Below are positions 44,809 to 53,940 of a DNA stretch of 64,000 bases, in pieces. Source of the DNA: Mycolicibacterium sp. HK-90 (GTDB lineage: Bacteria > Actinomycetota > Actinomycetes > Mycobacteriales > Mycobacteriaceae); contig NZ_CP129613.1 in NCBI RefSeq assembly GCF_030486405.1, positions 4,030,001-4,094,000 of the forward strand, given 5' to 3'. Under the pieces are notes generated by a model, which saw nothing but the letters and a program-made list of their open reading frames with translations, had not been told where the DNA came from and ran no database searches. Position numbers and translations under genes: made by a program. The number at the start of each line of letters is the position of its first letter. The stretch's first letter is position 1.

Positions 44809-45291
44809 ATGCCCATGACGAAGCACATCACAACCTGCATTATCGGGGCGGTGGCGATCGGTCTGGCCGCAACGGCGTGCGGTCCGATGACCGAGCAGGC
44901 CGCAGCCACGACCACGACATCCCCGCCCGCCCCCACCGCGGGCGCCGGCGGCGAATCGGGGGCGTCGCTGCTGCCGACCCCGGCGGACGTACGGCAGACC
45001 AGAGGGCCCGACGACATCGCCGACGGTGGCATCCACCTGCACTATCAGATCGACGGGTCGCCGACTGAGGTGATGACCACGTACAAGAGCGCACTGCAGA
45101 ACAAGGGATGGACGGTCACCACGATCATCAGCTCAAGCGGCGGCGGTGGCGGCGGGGCCACCTACACCGGCACGCACGGCGATGCCTACGGAGTGTTCGA
45201 CGGCGGTGGGTACGACAACACCACCTACGTCGACGTGTGCACCTGGCCGGCGAAACCGGCAAACCCCAACTGCAGCCGGGGCGATCGTTAG
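44809..45291 (+). CDS. Lipoprotein, hypothetical
   Basis: 160 aa. Seen: lipobox LAATAC (Cys 24), a Thr/Pro/Ala spacer, then a small domain with IHLHYQIDGSPTEVMTTYKSALQNKGW, a pattern seen in mycobacterial lipoproteins that carry short alpha/beta repeats, and a Gly-rich loop. Final pair CTWPAKPANPNC may form a disulfide. Function unknown; surface-anchored. Monocistronic. Confidence 0.8.
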   Translation: MPMTKHITTCIIGAVAIGLAATACGPMTEQAAATTTTSPPAPTAGAGGESGASLLPTPADVRQTRGPDDIADGGIHLHYQIDGSPTEVMTTYKSALQNKGWTVTTIISSSGGGGGGATYTGTHGDAYGVFDGGGYDNTTYVDVCTWPAKPANPNCSRGDR

Positions 45292-45465
45292 CGACGCTCC
45301 GTCCGCCCGGTTGCGCATCGCGTCGCCGAAGCTGCGATGGCGATAGGTCGTGTTCGGCGGCCACCCATCGAAATCGAATTTCAGGTGTTCTGAAATCACA
45401 ACGTAGCCAACGTGTTGCGTGCGATCTACCCATCGTTGGCCGTTGGTCGCCTTACGCTTGAGTGC

Positions 45466-47931
45466 ATGTCCGGCCCGCCCCCGCGGTCGCGGGAAACGGT
45501 TGCCAAGCTGGCCATGCATTGTGTGCTGGCCGGTTTGCTTGCGGCGGCCCTCCTGTTCCCTGTCGTCGGCGGCGTCGGGATCATGACCGCGCGCCTGTCC
45601 GACACGGTCGCACAGGATTCGGCGCAGGTGCTGAAGGGCGAAGCGCCGATCGTCACCACCATGGTCGACACCTCGGGCAAGCCGATCGCCTGGTTGTACG
45701 AGCAACGTCGATGGGCGGTGCCCAGCGATCGCATCGCCGACACCATGAAGTTGGCCATCGTGTCGATCGAGGACAAGCGTTTCGTCGAGCACAACGGGGT
45801 GGACGTACAGGGCACCCTGAACGGGTTCATCGGCTACATGCGGGGCATCGACGACGTGCGCGGCGGGTCGACCATCGAGCAGCAGTACGTCAAGAACTAC
45901 AACCTGCTGGTCAAGGCGAAAACCGACGCCGAGCGCCGCGCCGCCGTCGAGGTCACCCCGGCCCGCAAGCTCCGCGAGATGCGGATCGCGCTGGCGATGG
46001 ACAAGACCCTGCCCAAAGGGGAGATCCTGACCCGGTATCTGAACCTGGTGGCGTTCGGCAACGGCGCCTTCGGGGTCCAGGACGCCGCGCGCACCTATTT
46101 CGGCGTCGACGCCGCAGACCTCACGTGGCCGCAGGCCGCCCTGCTGGCCGGGGTGGTCCGGTCGACGAGCTCACTCAATCCCTACACCAATCCCGACGGC
46201 GCCCTGGCACGGCGCAACCTCGTGCTCGACACCCTGATCGACTATCTGCCCGACCGCGCGGAGGAACTCCGTGCGGCCAAGGCCACCCCGTTGGGCGTGC
46301 TGCCGCAGGCCGACCCGCTGCCCCAAGGCTGCATCGCCGCCGGCGACCGCGCATTCTTCTGCGAGTACGTGCTGCAGTACCTGGCGCGGGCCGGGCTGAC
46401 CATGGAGGACATCGCGCGCAACGGATACCTGATCCGCACCACCCTGGACCCCAAGGTGCAGGACAGCGTGAAATCGGCGGTGGACAAGTACGCCAACCCG
46501 AACGCTGACGGTGTCGCGAGCGTGATGAGCGTGATCACCCCCGGCAAGGAGGCCCACCGGGTGGTCGCGATGGCCGACAGCCGCACCTACGGGCTCGATC
46601 TCGACGCCAACCAGACGGTGCAGCCACAGCCGTTTTCGTTGGTCGGCGATGGCGCCGGGTCGATATTCAAGGTCTTCACCACCGCCGCCGCGCTCGAGAT
46701 GGGCCTGGGCATCAACGCTCAACTCGATGTCCCCGGGACGTTCATGGGCCGAGGCCTGGGCAGCAGCGATACCCCCGGATGCCCGAAAGAGACCTGGTGT
46801 GTGCGCAACGCCAGAGGTTTCCGCAGCCCGCTGAACGTCACCGATGCGCTGGCCCAGTCGCCCAACACCGCGTTCGCCAAACTCATCTCACAGATCGGGG
46901 TGCCGCGGGCGGTGGACATGGCGGTCCGGCTCGGGTTGAGGTCATACGCCGAACCCGGCAGCGCCCGCGCCTACCACCCCGACTCCGACGAGAGCATCGC
47001 CGACTACGTCAAGCGCCAGAACATCGGATCGTTCACGCTCGGCCCACTCGAACTCAACCCACTCGAATTGGCAAATGTGGGCGCAACTCTGGCCTCCGGC
47101 GGGACCTGGTGCCCGCCGAACCCGATCGACAAGATGTTCGATCGCAACGGCCGCGAGGTGAAAGTGGAGACGGTCCCGTGCGATCAAGCCGTTCCCGAGG
47201 GTCTGGCCAATACGCTGGCCAACGCGCTCGGCAAAGATCACACGGGCGGGACCGCCACCGGCGCAGCGAGTTCGGTCGGCTGGAAGCTGCCGATGTCCGG
47301 CAAGACCGGTACCACCGAGGCCCACCGCTCGTCGGGTTTCCTCGGCTTCACCAACCGGTACTCCGCGGCCAATTACATCTTCGACGACTCCCCGTCACCG
47401 TCGGGATTGTGCTCGTATCCGTTGCACAAGTGCGGCAGCGGCAACTTGTACGGCGGCACCGAGCCGGCGTTGACCTGGTATGCGGCAATGGAACCGATCG
47501 CCGAGTACTTCGGCCCCCTGGCCCTGCCGCCCACGGATCCGCGCTACGTCGACGGCGGGCCGGGCAGCCACGTGCCCAGTGTGACCGGCATGAAGCTCGA
47601 AGAGGCACGGAAGCGACTGCTGGACGCCGGTTTCCAGGTCGCCGACAAACCCACACCCGTCAACAACACCGCCACGAGGGGTTCGGTGGTCGGAACGACG
47701 CCGAGCGGCAAGACCATCCCCGGCTCGGTCGTCACGATCAACACCAGCACTGGGTATGTTCCTCCGCCGCCACCGGTCTTCGTCCCGCGACCCGAGATCC
47801 CACCGCCGCCATCGATGCCCAATGAGCTGGGACCACCCCCGCCGCCCAACGTCGTCCTGATTCCCGGGCTGCCGCCGATAACGCTGCCCCCACCTGCACC
47901 GCCACCGCCGCCACCACCACCGCCTGCGTGA
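45466..47931 (+). CDS. PonA2-type bifunctional penicillin-binding protein with PASTA domain
   Basis: 821 aa. Seen: N-terminal membrane anchor, transglycosylase domain (EDKRFVEH with catalytic Glu, GGSTIEQQYVKN), transpeptidase domain with SIFK (SxxK), SPNTAFAK (SxN) and SGKTGT (KTG), one PASTA domain (VPSVTGMKLEEARKRLLDAG) and a Pro-rich tail. Known: closest to PonA2 of M. tuberculosis (about 810 aa). The usual whiB4 neighbour is absent, so this may be the extra PonA paralogue present in some fast growers. ATG at 45466 chosen; upstream in-frame residues are not conserved. Confidence 0.9.
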   Translation: MSGPPPRSRETVAKLAMHCVLAGLLAAALLFPVVGGVGIMTARLSDTVAQDSAQVLKGEAPIVTTMVDTSGKPIAWLYEQRRWAVPSDRIADTMKLAIVSIEDKRFVEHNGVDVQGTLNGFIGYMRGIDDVRGGSTIEQQYVKNYNLLVKAKTDAERRAAVEVTPARKLREMRIALAMDKTLPKGEILTRYLNLVAFGNGAFGVQDAARTYFGVDAADLTWPQAALLAGVVRSTSSLNPYTNPDGALARRNLVLDTLIDYLPDRAEELRAAKATPLGVLPQADPLPQGCIAAGDRAFFCEYVLQYLARAGLTMEDIARNGYLIRTTLDPKVQDSVKSAVDKYANPNADGVASVMSVITPGKEAHRVVAMADSRTYGLDLDANQTVQPQPFSLVGDGAGSIFKVFTTAAALEMGLGINAQLDVPGTFMGRGLGSSDTPGCPKETWCVRNARGFRSPLNVTDALAQSPNTAFAKLISQIGVPRAVDMAVRLGLRSYAEPGSARAYHPDSDESIADYVKRQNIGSFTLGPLELNPLELANVGATLASGGTWCPPNPIDKMFDRNGREVKVETVPCDQAVPEGLANTLANALGKDHTGGTATGAASSVGWKLPMSGKTGTTEAHRSSGFLGFTNRYSAANYIFDDSPSPSGLCSYPLHKCGSGNLYGGTEPALTWYAAMEPIAEYFGPLALPPTDPRYVDGGPGSHVPSVTGMKLEEARKRLLDAGFQVADKPTPVNNTATRGSVVGTTPSGKTIPGSVVTINTSTGYVPPPPPVFVPRPEIPPPPSMPNELGPPPPPNVVLIPGLPPITLPPPAPPPPPPPPPA

Positions 47932-48127
47932 CGCCGGAGCGCTGCTAGCGCCGGGCGCAGCGGCCAGCCTGCCAGTACTCGGCTCCGAGCAACGTCGCCC
48001 GCCGGCACAGAGTCGCCATTTGTGCTGGCTAGCGGCGCAAACCTGCCCACACGTTTGAATATCGACGGATCTGGCAATTCCTGTCGCCGACAACGTTTCA
48101 GTTGCTACCGAGAGGATCGGACTGACC

Positions 48128-48283
48128 ATGATTGTGCTCGGCATCATCCTTCTGTTGATCGGCTACTTCGCAGGTATCTCGATCCTCTACACGATCGGCG
48201 GCATCCTCGTGGTGATCGGGATCATCCTGTGGATCCTCGGGGCCGTCGGCCGTCCGGTGGGAGGTCGAAAAGTCTGGTTCTAG
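48128..48283 (+). CDS. DUF6131 micro-membrane protein
   Basis: 51 aa. Seen: two hydrophobic stretches (MIVLGIILLLIGYFAG and GILVVIGIILWILGAVG) and the basic end GRPVGGRKVWF, typical of the mycobacterial DUF6131 family. A GAGAGGA site lies upstream. Function unknown; likely a small hairpin membrane protein. Confidence 0.82.
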   Translation: MIVLGIILLLIGYFAGISILYTIGGILVVIGIILWILGAVGRPVGGRKVWF

Positions 48284-48318
48284 TGCACCGCAACTGATTC
48301 AGCAGAGTCAGCCGGTGT

Positions 48319-49026
48319 CTATGTACCTATGGGAGGCGTGTCCACCCGTGCCGAGATCTGCTTGACGATCTTGACGGCCGAGTCGGCCGGGTTCGCGCTG
48401 CAGGTGTTGACGTCGATCACCACATTGTTGTTGGCGGCCAACGCCCGACCGCAGGCCCACCCGCCTGCCTGAGCGTTGGACTGGGTGGCGATCGTGCTCA
48501 GTACTCCATCCTTCTCGGCGATGGGTCCGACGTGCCACCGTGTGCCCGACTGGGTGTGGGTGTACTGCTTGCACTCGGGCCACTGGCGGACCGAGGAGTC
48601 GTAGAAAGCCTTGGCCTGTTGGGCGTCGGCGAATCGGACCACGGCCTGCTTGGCGTAGTGAAGGAAGACGTCGGGCTCCCGCAACGTCATCTCCTGCTCG
48701 TCGGTGTATCCGCTGTCGGCGTACACGGGCGCTTGCGCGGCACCGTCGACCGCGAGGCACTGCCGGGGCTCCATCGTGCCGCTGTCGTCGGACATCCGCG
48801 AGTCGGTATTCGTGATTTCCATGCCCTTCGCCGCCATCGCCGCATTGATCTGTTCGGTCGAAAGCAGCAATCGGGGCAGGGTTTTCTGTCTCAGTGGCTC
48901 GGGAGGAAACGAGGTGATCATCGGCTTGGCCGGCGTTGTCTCGACTGCTTGTTCCGTTGACCCGCCGCAGCCCGCAGCGAGGGCGCAAACAGCGGCGATG
49001 GTGATCGTGGTGGTCACAAAGCGCAT
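48319..49026 (-). CDS. Lipoprotein with PknH-type extracellular sensor domain
   Basis: 235 aa. Seen: lipobox ALAAGC (Cys 20), then a roughly 190-residue domain matching the PknH C-terminal sensor-like family (paired Cys: RQCLAV, PECKQY, WACGRALAANNNVVIDVNTC). Known: the same fold occurs in lipoproteins such as LppH and in PknH; ligand unknown. Likely disulfide-bonded and surface-exposed. Confidence 0.85.
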   Translation of the reverse strand: MRFVTTTITIAAVCALAAGCGGSTEQAVETTPAKPMITSFPPEPLRQKTLPRLLLSTEQINAAMAAKGMEITNTDSRMSDDSGTMEPRQCLAVDGAAQAPVYADSGYTDEQEMTLREPDVFLHYAKQAVVRFADAQQAKAFYDSSVRQWPECKQYTHTQSGTRWHVGPIAEKDGVLSTIATQSNAQAGGWACGRALAANNNVVIDVNTCSANPADSAVKIVKQISARVDTPPIGT

Positions 49027-49234
49027 TCGTCATTCCCCATTTCTGCGCTGTCAGATCTGAGTCACGGTGACGTTGCCCGTAATGGACAAATTCAGAAAAA
49101 CAGCGACGGAAAGATCGACGCAGAACATTTCTCGTCGCATTCGAATACTTTTCGCAACCGTTACCGAAACACCACCAGCCCCGAGGTGGAGGGCATCGAC
49201 GCCCAGCCTGGCTTGGCGACACTCTTGCATCGTC

Positions 49235-49275
49235 AGTATGCATTCCGTACCGTTGGAGAATACGATTTGCATACT
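49235..49275. promoter_or_regulatory. Inverted-repeat operator of the AbiE-type pair
   Basis: Arms at 49235-49249 (AGTATGCATTCCGTA) and 49261-49275 (TACGATTTGCATACT) are inverted copies sharing AGTATGCA and CGTA, 12 of 15 positions, 11-bp spacer. It ends 9 bp before the antitoxin start. Known: AbiEi antitoxins bind inverted repeats in their own promoter. Confidence 0.68.
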
Positions 49276-49284
49276 CAAGGGGTG

Positions 49285-49932
49285 ATGGCGCTGACCCGAA
49301 GCACTCCCATTCCGGTGGACCTCGCCCAGGCACCGCTGAGGACGATTCGCCCCAGCGACGCGGTGAGCGTCTACGCCCATCCTCGGGCTCAGCTAGTGCG
49401 GCTTGCCGAGAATGGGCTACTGCACCGACTCGCCGACGGGTATTACGTCGTTGTCCCTCAGGACATGGTGGGTCGCAGGTGGATACCCGGGCTCGAATCG
49501 GCTGCAGCCGGCATCGCATCGGCCATCTACGGAGTCGAGAACGTCATCGTGATGGGCGTGAGCGCAGCACGCCTGCACGGGGTGATTCCCCGAGCCTTGG
49601 CCACTGCTGTTGTAGCTGTGCCACGACAGCATCGACCAATCGTGTTATCGGACCGGCCAGCGACCATCCGGTTCGTCAAACGCGACACCAGCAGCCTGGA
49701 CGCCGAGCGCGTTCGCACAGAGTTGGGTCCGACGTTGGCAACCACGCCCGAGCAGACGGTGCTTGATCTGGCCCATCGTCCCGCACTCGGCGACGCCGAA
49801 GCAGACGTCTCATCGGCCATCGCCGCGCTCTTCGCGCGCAGCGACCAGGCCCGTCTTCGGCAACTCGCGACGGAGCAGCGCAGATTGGCCTCGCTCCGCC
49901 GTGCCGAAGACTGGGTACGCGGGTTGCCATGA
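49285..49932 (+). CDS. AbiEi-type antitoxin (type IV toxin-antitoxin)
   Basis: 215 aa from ATG 49285 (GTG 49282 also possible). Seen: N-terminal winged-helix of the AbiEi kind (PSDAVSVYAHPRAQLVRLAE, LHRLADGYYVVVP) and C-terminal AbiEi domain (GVSAARLHGVIPRALATAVV, TTPEQTVLDLAHRP). Known: binds the operator and neutralises AbiEii. It overlaps the toxin gene by 4 bp. Local base composition is less GC-rich than neighbours, suggesting horizontal arrival. Confidence 0.85.
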   Translation: MALTRSTPIPVDLAQAPLRTIRPSDAVSVYAHPRAQLVRLAENGLLHRLADGYYVVVPQDMVGRRWIPGLESAAAGIASAIYGVENVIVMGVSAARLHGVIPRALATAVVAVPRQHRPIVLSDRPATIRFVKRDTSSLDAERVRTELGPTLATTPEQTVLDLAHRPALGDAEADVSSAIAALFARSDQARLRQLATEQRRLASLRRAEDWVRGLP

Positions 49933-50690
49933 ACCAGGACGAACGCGACACGGTGGCAACACAGTTCGGGGTCTCCACCGAACAGGTCGAACGCGATCAC
50001 CTGATCTCACACCTGCTGGCATTTCTCAGCCGCAGCTTCGGTGACCGGATTCATTTCATTGGCGGCACCGCCCTTGCCCGCACACACCTTCCGGAAGGCC
50101 GGCTCAGCGAGGACATCGACCTGGTTGCAGTCGGCAGCCGTAAGGAAGTGGCGCGCGATCTCGACATTGCACTTCCGCGTTCGGTGGCTCGCACCCACGG
50201 CAGGATCACCGTCGAGCCTGCGTTGAGCACTACCGCGGACACTCTCCCCGTGCTACTGCGCCCGTTGGACGGGAATCCTGTGCGGCTACAACTGTTGTCG
50301 CCCCGAGACCGAGTTGTATGGCCGACCGAACGCCGTGAGCTTGTGCAGCGCTACACGGACGCCCCTCCCGCCACCCTCAACGTCCCAACGCTGCCGGCAT
50401 TCGCCGCGTCCAAGACGGCGACATGGGCCGATCGACATGCGGCGCGCGATCTTTGGGACCTCTGGGCCCTCAGCGGACTCGGAGCTATCGACGCCAACGC
50501 GGCAACGCTGTTTCGGCGGTATGGCCCCACCAATAAGGCTCCTGGTAGGTACATCTTCCAGCGTGCACCATCTTCGGCCGAATGGCACGCACAGTTGGCC
50601 GGGCAGACCAGACTCACCATCTCCGCAGTCGAAGCGCTAGCCGCGGTCCGCAATGCCTGGCAGCAGGCCGTTTCTACCGACACGCAGTAG
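49929..50690 (+). CDS. AbiEii-type nucleotidyltransferase toxin
   Basis: 253 aa. Seen: GGTALARTH followed by EGRLSEDIDLV, the GG(T/S)...DxD nucleotidyltransferase core of AbiEii/MenT proteins, then helical domain with HAARDLWDLWAL. Known: MenT toxins add nucleotides to tRNA acceptor stems and stop growth. It ends 14 bp from the 3' end of tRNA-Met. ATGA overlap with the antitoxin. Confidence 0.86.
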   Translation: MNQDERDTVATQFGVSTEQVERDHLISHLLAFLSRSFGDRIHFIGGTALARTHLPEGRLSEDIDLVAVGSRKEVARDLDIALPRSVARTHGRITVEPALSTTADTLPVLLRPLDGNPVRLQLLSPRDRVVWPTERRELVQRYTDAPPATLNVPTLPAFAASKTATWADRHAARDLWDLWALSGLGAIDANAATLFRRYGPTNKAPGRYIFQRAPSSAEWHAQLAGQTRLTISAVEALAAVRNAWQQAVSTDTQ

Positions 50691-50704
50691 GTCACCGCTT
50701 TGAG

Positions 50705-50778
50705 TGGGGCGGGCGGGGCTCGAACCCGCGACCAATGGATTATGAGTCCACGGCTCTAACCGACTGAGCTACCGCCCC
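50705..50778 (-). tRNA. tRNA-Met (elongator), anticodon CAT
   Basis: A complete 74-nt cloverleaf on the minus strand: acceptor GGGGCGG/CCGCCCC, D arm GCTC...GAGC, anticodon stem GTGGA/TCCAT with loop CTCATAA (CAT, plus-strand 50742-50744), T arm GCGGG-TTCGAGC-CCCGC, discriminator A, CCA not encoded. CAT could also be Ile2, but stems match actinobacterial elongator Met rather than Ile. Not an initiator: the first acceptor pair is G-C and the anticodon stem lacks the GGG/CCC run. Confidence 0.92.
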
Positions 50779-50866
50779 CGGGCGCATCTGCGCGGCAATA
50801 TGGTCGCACATGGCGAAGCCACCGAGCCAAATGAGGGCCCGCGGTGACACCAGGCCCAGTGGGATC

Positions 50867-51898
50867 ATGGCGAACGTGCTCTCTCATGCGTTCGCCTCCG
50901 ACAACGCCGCGCCCGCACACCCGAAGGTGATCGATGCGATCGCCGCGGCCAACGCCGGCGCCGTCGCGTCCTACGGGAACGACCCGGCCACCCAGCGAGC
51001 GGCCGAGGTCATCAGGGCCTCATTCGACTCCCCCGACGCCGAGGTGCTGTTCGCGCTGACCGGCACCGCGGCCAACGTCATCGCGCTGGCCTCGGCGGTC
51101 CGGCCGTGGCACGAGATCCTGTGTAGCGACGTGGCGCATTCACTGGTCGACGAGGCCGGCGGCCCGGTCCGGCTCTCGGGCGCCCAGTTGACCCAGCTGC
51201 CCAGTGACAACGGCCTGATCGACCCGTCCGTGCTCGACACTGCGGTGTCCCGGCGCGGGCCGGTGCACCACTCGCAGCCCCGCATCGTCACCATCACCCA
51301 GTCCACCGAGAACGGCCGGGTCTGGACACCGCAGGCCGTCAAGGACTTCGTCGACCATGCCCACGATCTCGATCTGCTGGTCCACGTCGACGGCTCCCGC
51401 ATCGCCAATGCGATTGCCGCGCTCGATGTCTCGCCGCGAGAAGCCATTGCCGACGCCGATATCGTGACGGTCGGCGGCACCAAGAACGGCATGCTGATGG
51501 GCGACGCGATCCTGGTGCGTCGCCCGGAGCTGTTCGACGGAATTCACTTCGTGCAGAAGCAGATCGGCCAACTGGCCAGCAAGCAGCGCTTCGTCGCGGC
51601 CCAGTTCGAGGCGATGCTGCACGATGGGCTGTGGCTGCGGACGGCAACCCATGCCAACCGGATGGCCACCCGGCTCAGCGCAGGATTGTCTGCTCTGGGG
51701 CTCACACTGTCCTGCCCCACCGAGGCCAACGAGGTGTTCGTCGACCTCGAACCCGCCACTTACGACGTGGTCTCGGCGAGCTACGCCGTGCACCGCCCCG
51801 ACCCGCTACGGCCCGCCGTGCGCTTCGTCTGCTCATGGGCCACCACGGAGGCCGAAGTGGACCAGGTTCTGGAATTGCTCGCCTCGGTTTCTACGTGA
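50867..51898 (+). CDS. Threonine aldolase family PLP enzyme
   Basis: 343 aa. Seen: aldolase/fold-type I features (FASDNAAPAHPKV, YGNDPATQRAAEV, LVHVDGSRIANAI, PLP lysine in TVGGTKNGML). Known: beta-elimination/aldol class enzymes splitting L-allo-threonine or related hydroxy amino acids to glycine and an aldehyde. Start at ATG 50867; an earlier ATG at 50810 adds 19 residues of low conservation. It ends in a hairpin shared with the convergent gene. Confidence 0.85.
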   Translation: MANVLSHAFASDNAAPAHPKVIDAIAAANAGAVASYGNDPATQRAAEVIRASFDSPDAEVLFALTGTAANVIALASAVRPWHEILCSDVAHSLVDEAGGPVRLSGAQLTQLPSDNGLIDPSVLDTAVSRRGPVHHSQPRIVTITQSTENGRVWTPQAVKDFVDHAHDLDLLVHVDGSRIANAIAALDVSPREAIADADIVTVGGTKNGMLMGDAILVRRPELFDGIHFVQKQIGQLASKQRFVAAQFEAMLHDGLWLRTATHANRMATRLSAGLSALGLTLSCPTEANEVFVDLEPATYDVVSASYAVHRPDPLRPAVRFVCSWATTEAEVDQVLELLASVST

Positions 51899-51941
51899 GG
51901 GCAGTGGTTTCGGCCTCAAAGTCGCAACCCTCAGGTAGAAA
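51888..51941. terminator. Hairpin between convergent genes
   Basis: TTTCTACGTGAGGG (51888-51901) and CCCTCAGGTAGAAA (51928-51941) pair at 13 of 14 positions around a 26-nt loop. The left arm contains the aldolase stop codon. It lies between the aldolase gene and the convergent CMD gene, so it can terminate either transcript, or mark an old repeat insertion. Confidence 0.5.
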
Positions 51942-51966
51942 ACAGCGCAAACCAGGCCTGAAAACC

Positions 51967-52779
51967 TCAGCTGTAGATGGGTTGCCCGTCGGCGCCGAGC
52001 CGGTACTGCTCGGTGCCCTCGTCGACGCGGGCCGCATCGGCGCCGAGCGCGACAGCCACTTTGTTGCAGGCGTTGCGCATGACGTCCAGGGTGAGTTCGA
52101 CGGCCTCGTCCTGCGAAAAGTGTTGGCGTAGCTCATCACCGGACACGCCGGCCGGGGTCCAGATCAACGCGTCGACATAGCGCAACGCGGCCTTGTGCCG
52201 ATCGGACAGATCGGAATTCTCGAAGTCGTCGATGGCGTCGTAATCCGATTCGGTGGCGCCGGCCTCCAGTGCCGCGGACTCCCGCAATGACTTGCACAGC
52301 CGGCAGTTGTGCTGGCGGGCCCCGCGCAGCCGCACGATTTCCGAGGTCACCGGATCGAGCGCACGCATCCGCCCCACGGCCGGAACGAAGGTGTCCAGCA
52401 CATAGTCGGCGGGGTTGGTGTCGTGATCCCAATCCACCGGCCCGGCGGGCCAGTCCACGCCGACCGCCGCCAGCCCGGCACGCATCCGCGGCACGAAGTC
52501 CGCCACGTAGATCAGCGTGGACACGGTGAACACGTCGGGCCCGAGCAGATCGGAGAAGGCCGCCCGCTGGGCGGCGTTGATCCCGGTCACGTCGATGCTG
52601 AACTGCTCGGCGAATTCGGTGACCATCGGATCGACGGTGCCGCCGCGGGTTTCGGCCGGCAGCGGCGCCAACCCCACCGCCGAGGCACACACCTCACGCA
52701 CGTCGGCGTTGATATCGGCCAGTCGTGGCGGCGACAGTGCGACCAGGTGCGTCAACTCGCTGAGCAGATCGGCAGACAC
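51967..52779 (-). CDS. Carboxymuconolactone decarboxylase/AhpD-like protein
   Basis: 270 aa. Seen: CRLCKSLRESA, the CxxC redox pair of the AhpD-like CMD family, followed by helices (DLSDRHKAALRYVDALIW). Known: AhpD-type proteins act as thiol peroxidase partners; many members are of unknown role. GTG start at 52779. Longer frames upstream have no support. Lies 37 bp downstream of the Lrp gene. Confidence 0.78.
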   Translation of the reverse strand: MSADLLSELTHLVALSPPRLADINADVREVCASAVGLAPLPAETRGGTVDPMVTEFAEQFSIDVTGINAAQRAAFSDLLGPDVFTVSTLIYVADFVPRMRAGLAAVGVDWPAGPVDWDHDTNPADYVLDTFVPAVGRMRALDPVTSEIVRLRGARQHNCRLCKSLRESAALEAGATESDYDAIDDFENSDLSDRHKAALRYVDALIWTPAGVSGDELRQHFSQDEAVELTLDVMRNACNKVAVALGADAARVDEGTEQYRLGADGQPIYS

Positions 52780-52816
52780 ATCCGCAGTATCCACCACCAC
52801 GGCCGCCCTCGTGGGA

Positions 52817-53722
52817 TTACCCGGACCCCGAAACCATCGCCTCCAGACCGGAGGCATAGCTCTCCTTGACCACGTCCAGGTGCACCCAGCTCTCGACGAC
52901 ACCGACCCCCGGCAGCGCCCGGATCGCATCGAGGATCTCGACCAACTGTGCCGCCGAGAACGCCCGCACCGTGGCCAACAAGTCGAAGCGTCCGAGTGTG
53001 CGGGCCACGAAGATCACCGATCGCATGCCGACCAGTGCCGCCACCACCTCGTCGCCGGCTCCGGTCAGCCGGATGCCGAGCCCGAGCGCGCTCTGCCGGT
53101 CCTGCCCGGAATGCCGGACCACGGCTCCGATCCGCACCACCTGCGATTCGACCAACCGCACCACACGCCGTCGCGCTCCCGCGGGTGAAAGGCCCACCAT
53201 CTCCGCGAGATCCACGTAGGACGCCCGCCCGTCGTCCTGCAACGCGCGCAGCAGCGCCAGATCCAGATCGTCGACCTCGACGCTGACCTCACCGATCGGG
53301 CCGACCACGTCACGCAGCACCTCGACATAGGTGAGGGTATCGACCCCCACCACGCCCGACATCGCGCGCAATTCGGCGATCACGCCGTCGACGTCGCGAA
53401 TCGAGCCGACCCGCACCTCCGCGATCAATCCGTAGGCCCCGCTGGTCAGCGACAGGAACGCGATGTCGGCGCGCTCCGCGAGGTTCGCGGCGATCCCGGC
53501 GACGGGCCCGTCGACCATCACACTGACATGGGCCAGCGCACCGCGGCCGAGCACCGCGGGGTGGACGACACCGCGGACCACCACCTGCCCGCCGTCGATC
53601 AGGCGCTGGATCCGGGCGGCGGCGGCCGAGCGGGACAGCCCCACCCGCTGCGCGATGTCGCGGTGCGTCAGCCGCCCGTCGGCCTCGAGCAGGCTGATGA
53701 TCGCCTCATCCATCTCGTCCAT
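52817..53722 (-). CDS. Tandem Lrp/AsnC-family regulator
   Basis: 301 aa, two Lrp modules in one chain. Seen: HTH 1 (about 2-45: DIAQRVGLSRSAAAARIQRL), RAM-type ligand domain, second HTH (about 155-195: DLAEMVGLSPAGARRRVVRL) and second RAM. Known: Lrp proteins sense amino acids and control amino-acid metabolism. Divergent from the guanidinobutyrase operon and so probably its regulator. A palindrome (53747-53760) lies just upstream of its own start. Confidence 0.87.
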   Translation of the reverse strand: MDEMDEAIISLLEADGRLTHRDIAQRVGLSRSAAAARIQRLIDGGQVVVRGVVHPAVLGRGALAHVSVMVDGPVAGIAANLAERADIAFLSLTSGAYGLIAEVRVGSIRDVDGVIAELRAMSGVVGVDTLTYVEVLRDVVGPIGEVSVEVDDLDLALLRALQDDGRASYVDLAEMVGLSPAGARRRVVRLVESQVVRIGAVVRHSGQDRQSALGLGIRLTGAGDEVVAALVGMRSVIFVARTLGRFDLLATVRAFSAAQLVEILDAIRALPGVGVVESWVHLDVVKESYASGLEAMVSGSG

Positions 53723-53746
53723 TCGGGCACCGCCTGAAATTCGGTC

Positions 53747-53760
53747 GAAGAATTATCTTC
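53747..53760. promoter_or_regulatory. Candidate Lrp-type operator
   Basis: GAAGA-ATTA-TCTTC is a 5-4-5 palindrome with an AT-rich centre, like Lrp half-sites, 25-38 bp upstream of the Lrp gene start and in the divergent region. Moderate support from position only. Confidence 0.35.
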
Positions 53761-53875
53761 ACAAATCTACCGGCACAAAGATCACCACCGAGGCTATCCG
53801 CCGGTTCTTCTGACTGAAATGACGCGGGCCGCCGTCATATCAATATTTTTGGAATGCCTCTGATGATCGAAGTGA

Positions 53876-53904
53876 TTGCACGTGATGAACTGCGGGTTTA
53901 CCGT
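53876..53904 (+). promoter_or_regulatory. Candidate sigma-A-type promoter of the guanidinobutyrase operon
   Basis: TTGCAC at 53876-53881, 17-bp spacer, TACCGT at 53899-53904 (fits TAnnnT). That puts transcription start about 30 bp from the ATG at 53941, with AGAGGA as the ribosome site. Spacing is right; bases at -10 are imperfect. Confidence 0.45.
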
Positions 53905-53940
53905 AACGCAGATCACTACAACGACAGAGGAAGTGACAGC

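Noticed and set aside
50705-50778. tRNA-Ile2 (lysidine-modified CAT) as the identity
   Set aside because: Acceptor and anticodon stems fit elongator Met of actinobacteria better; identity elements of Ile2 were not seen.
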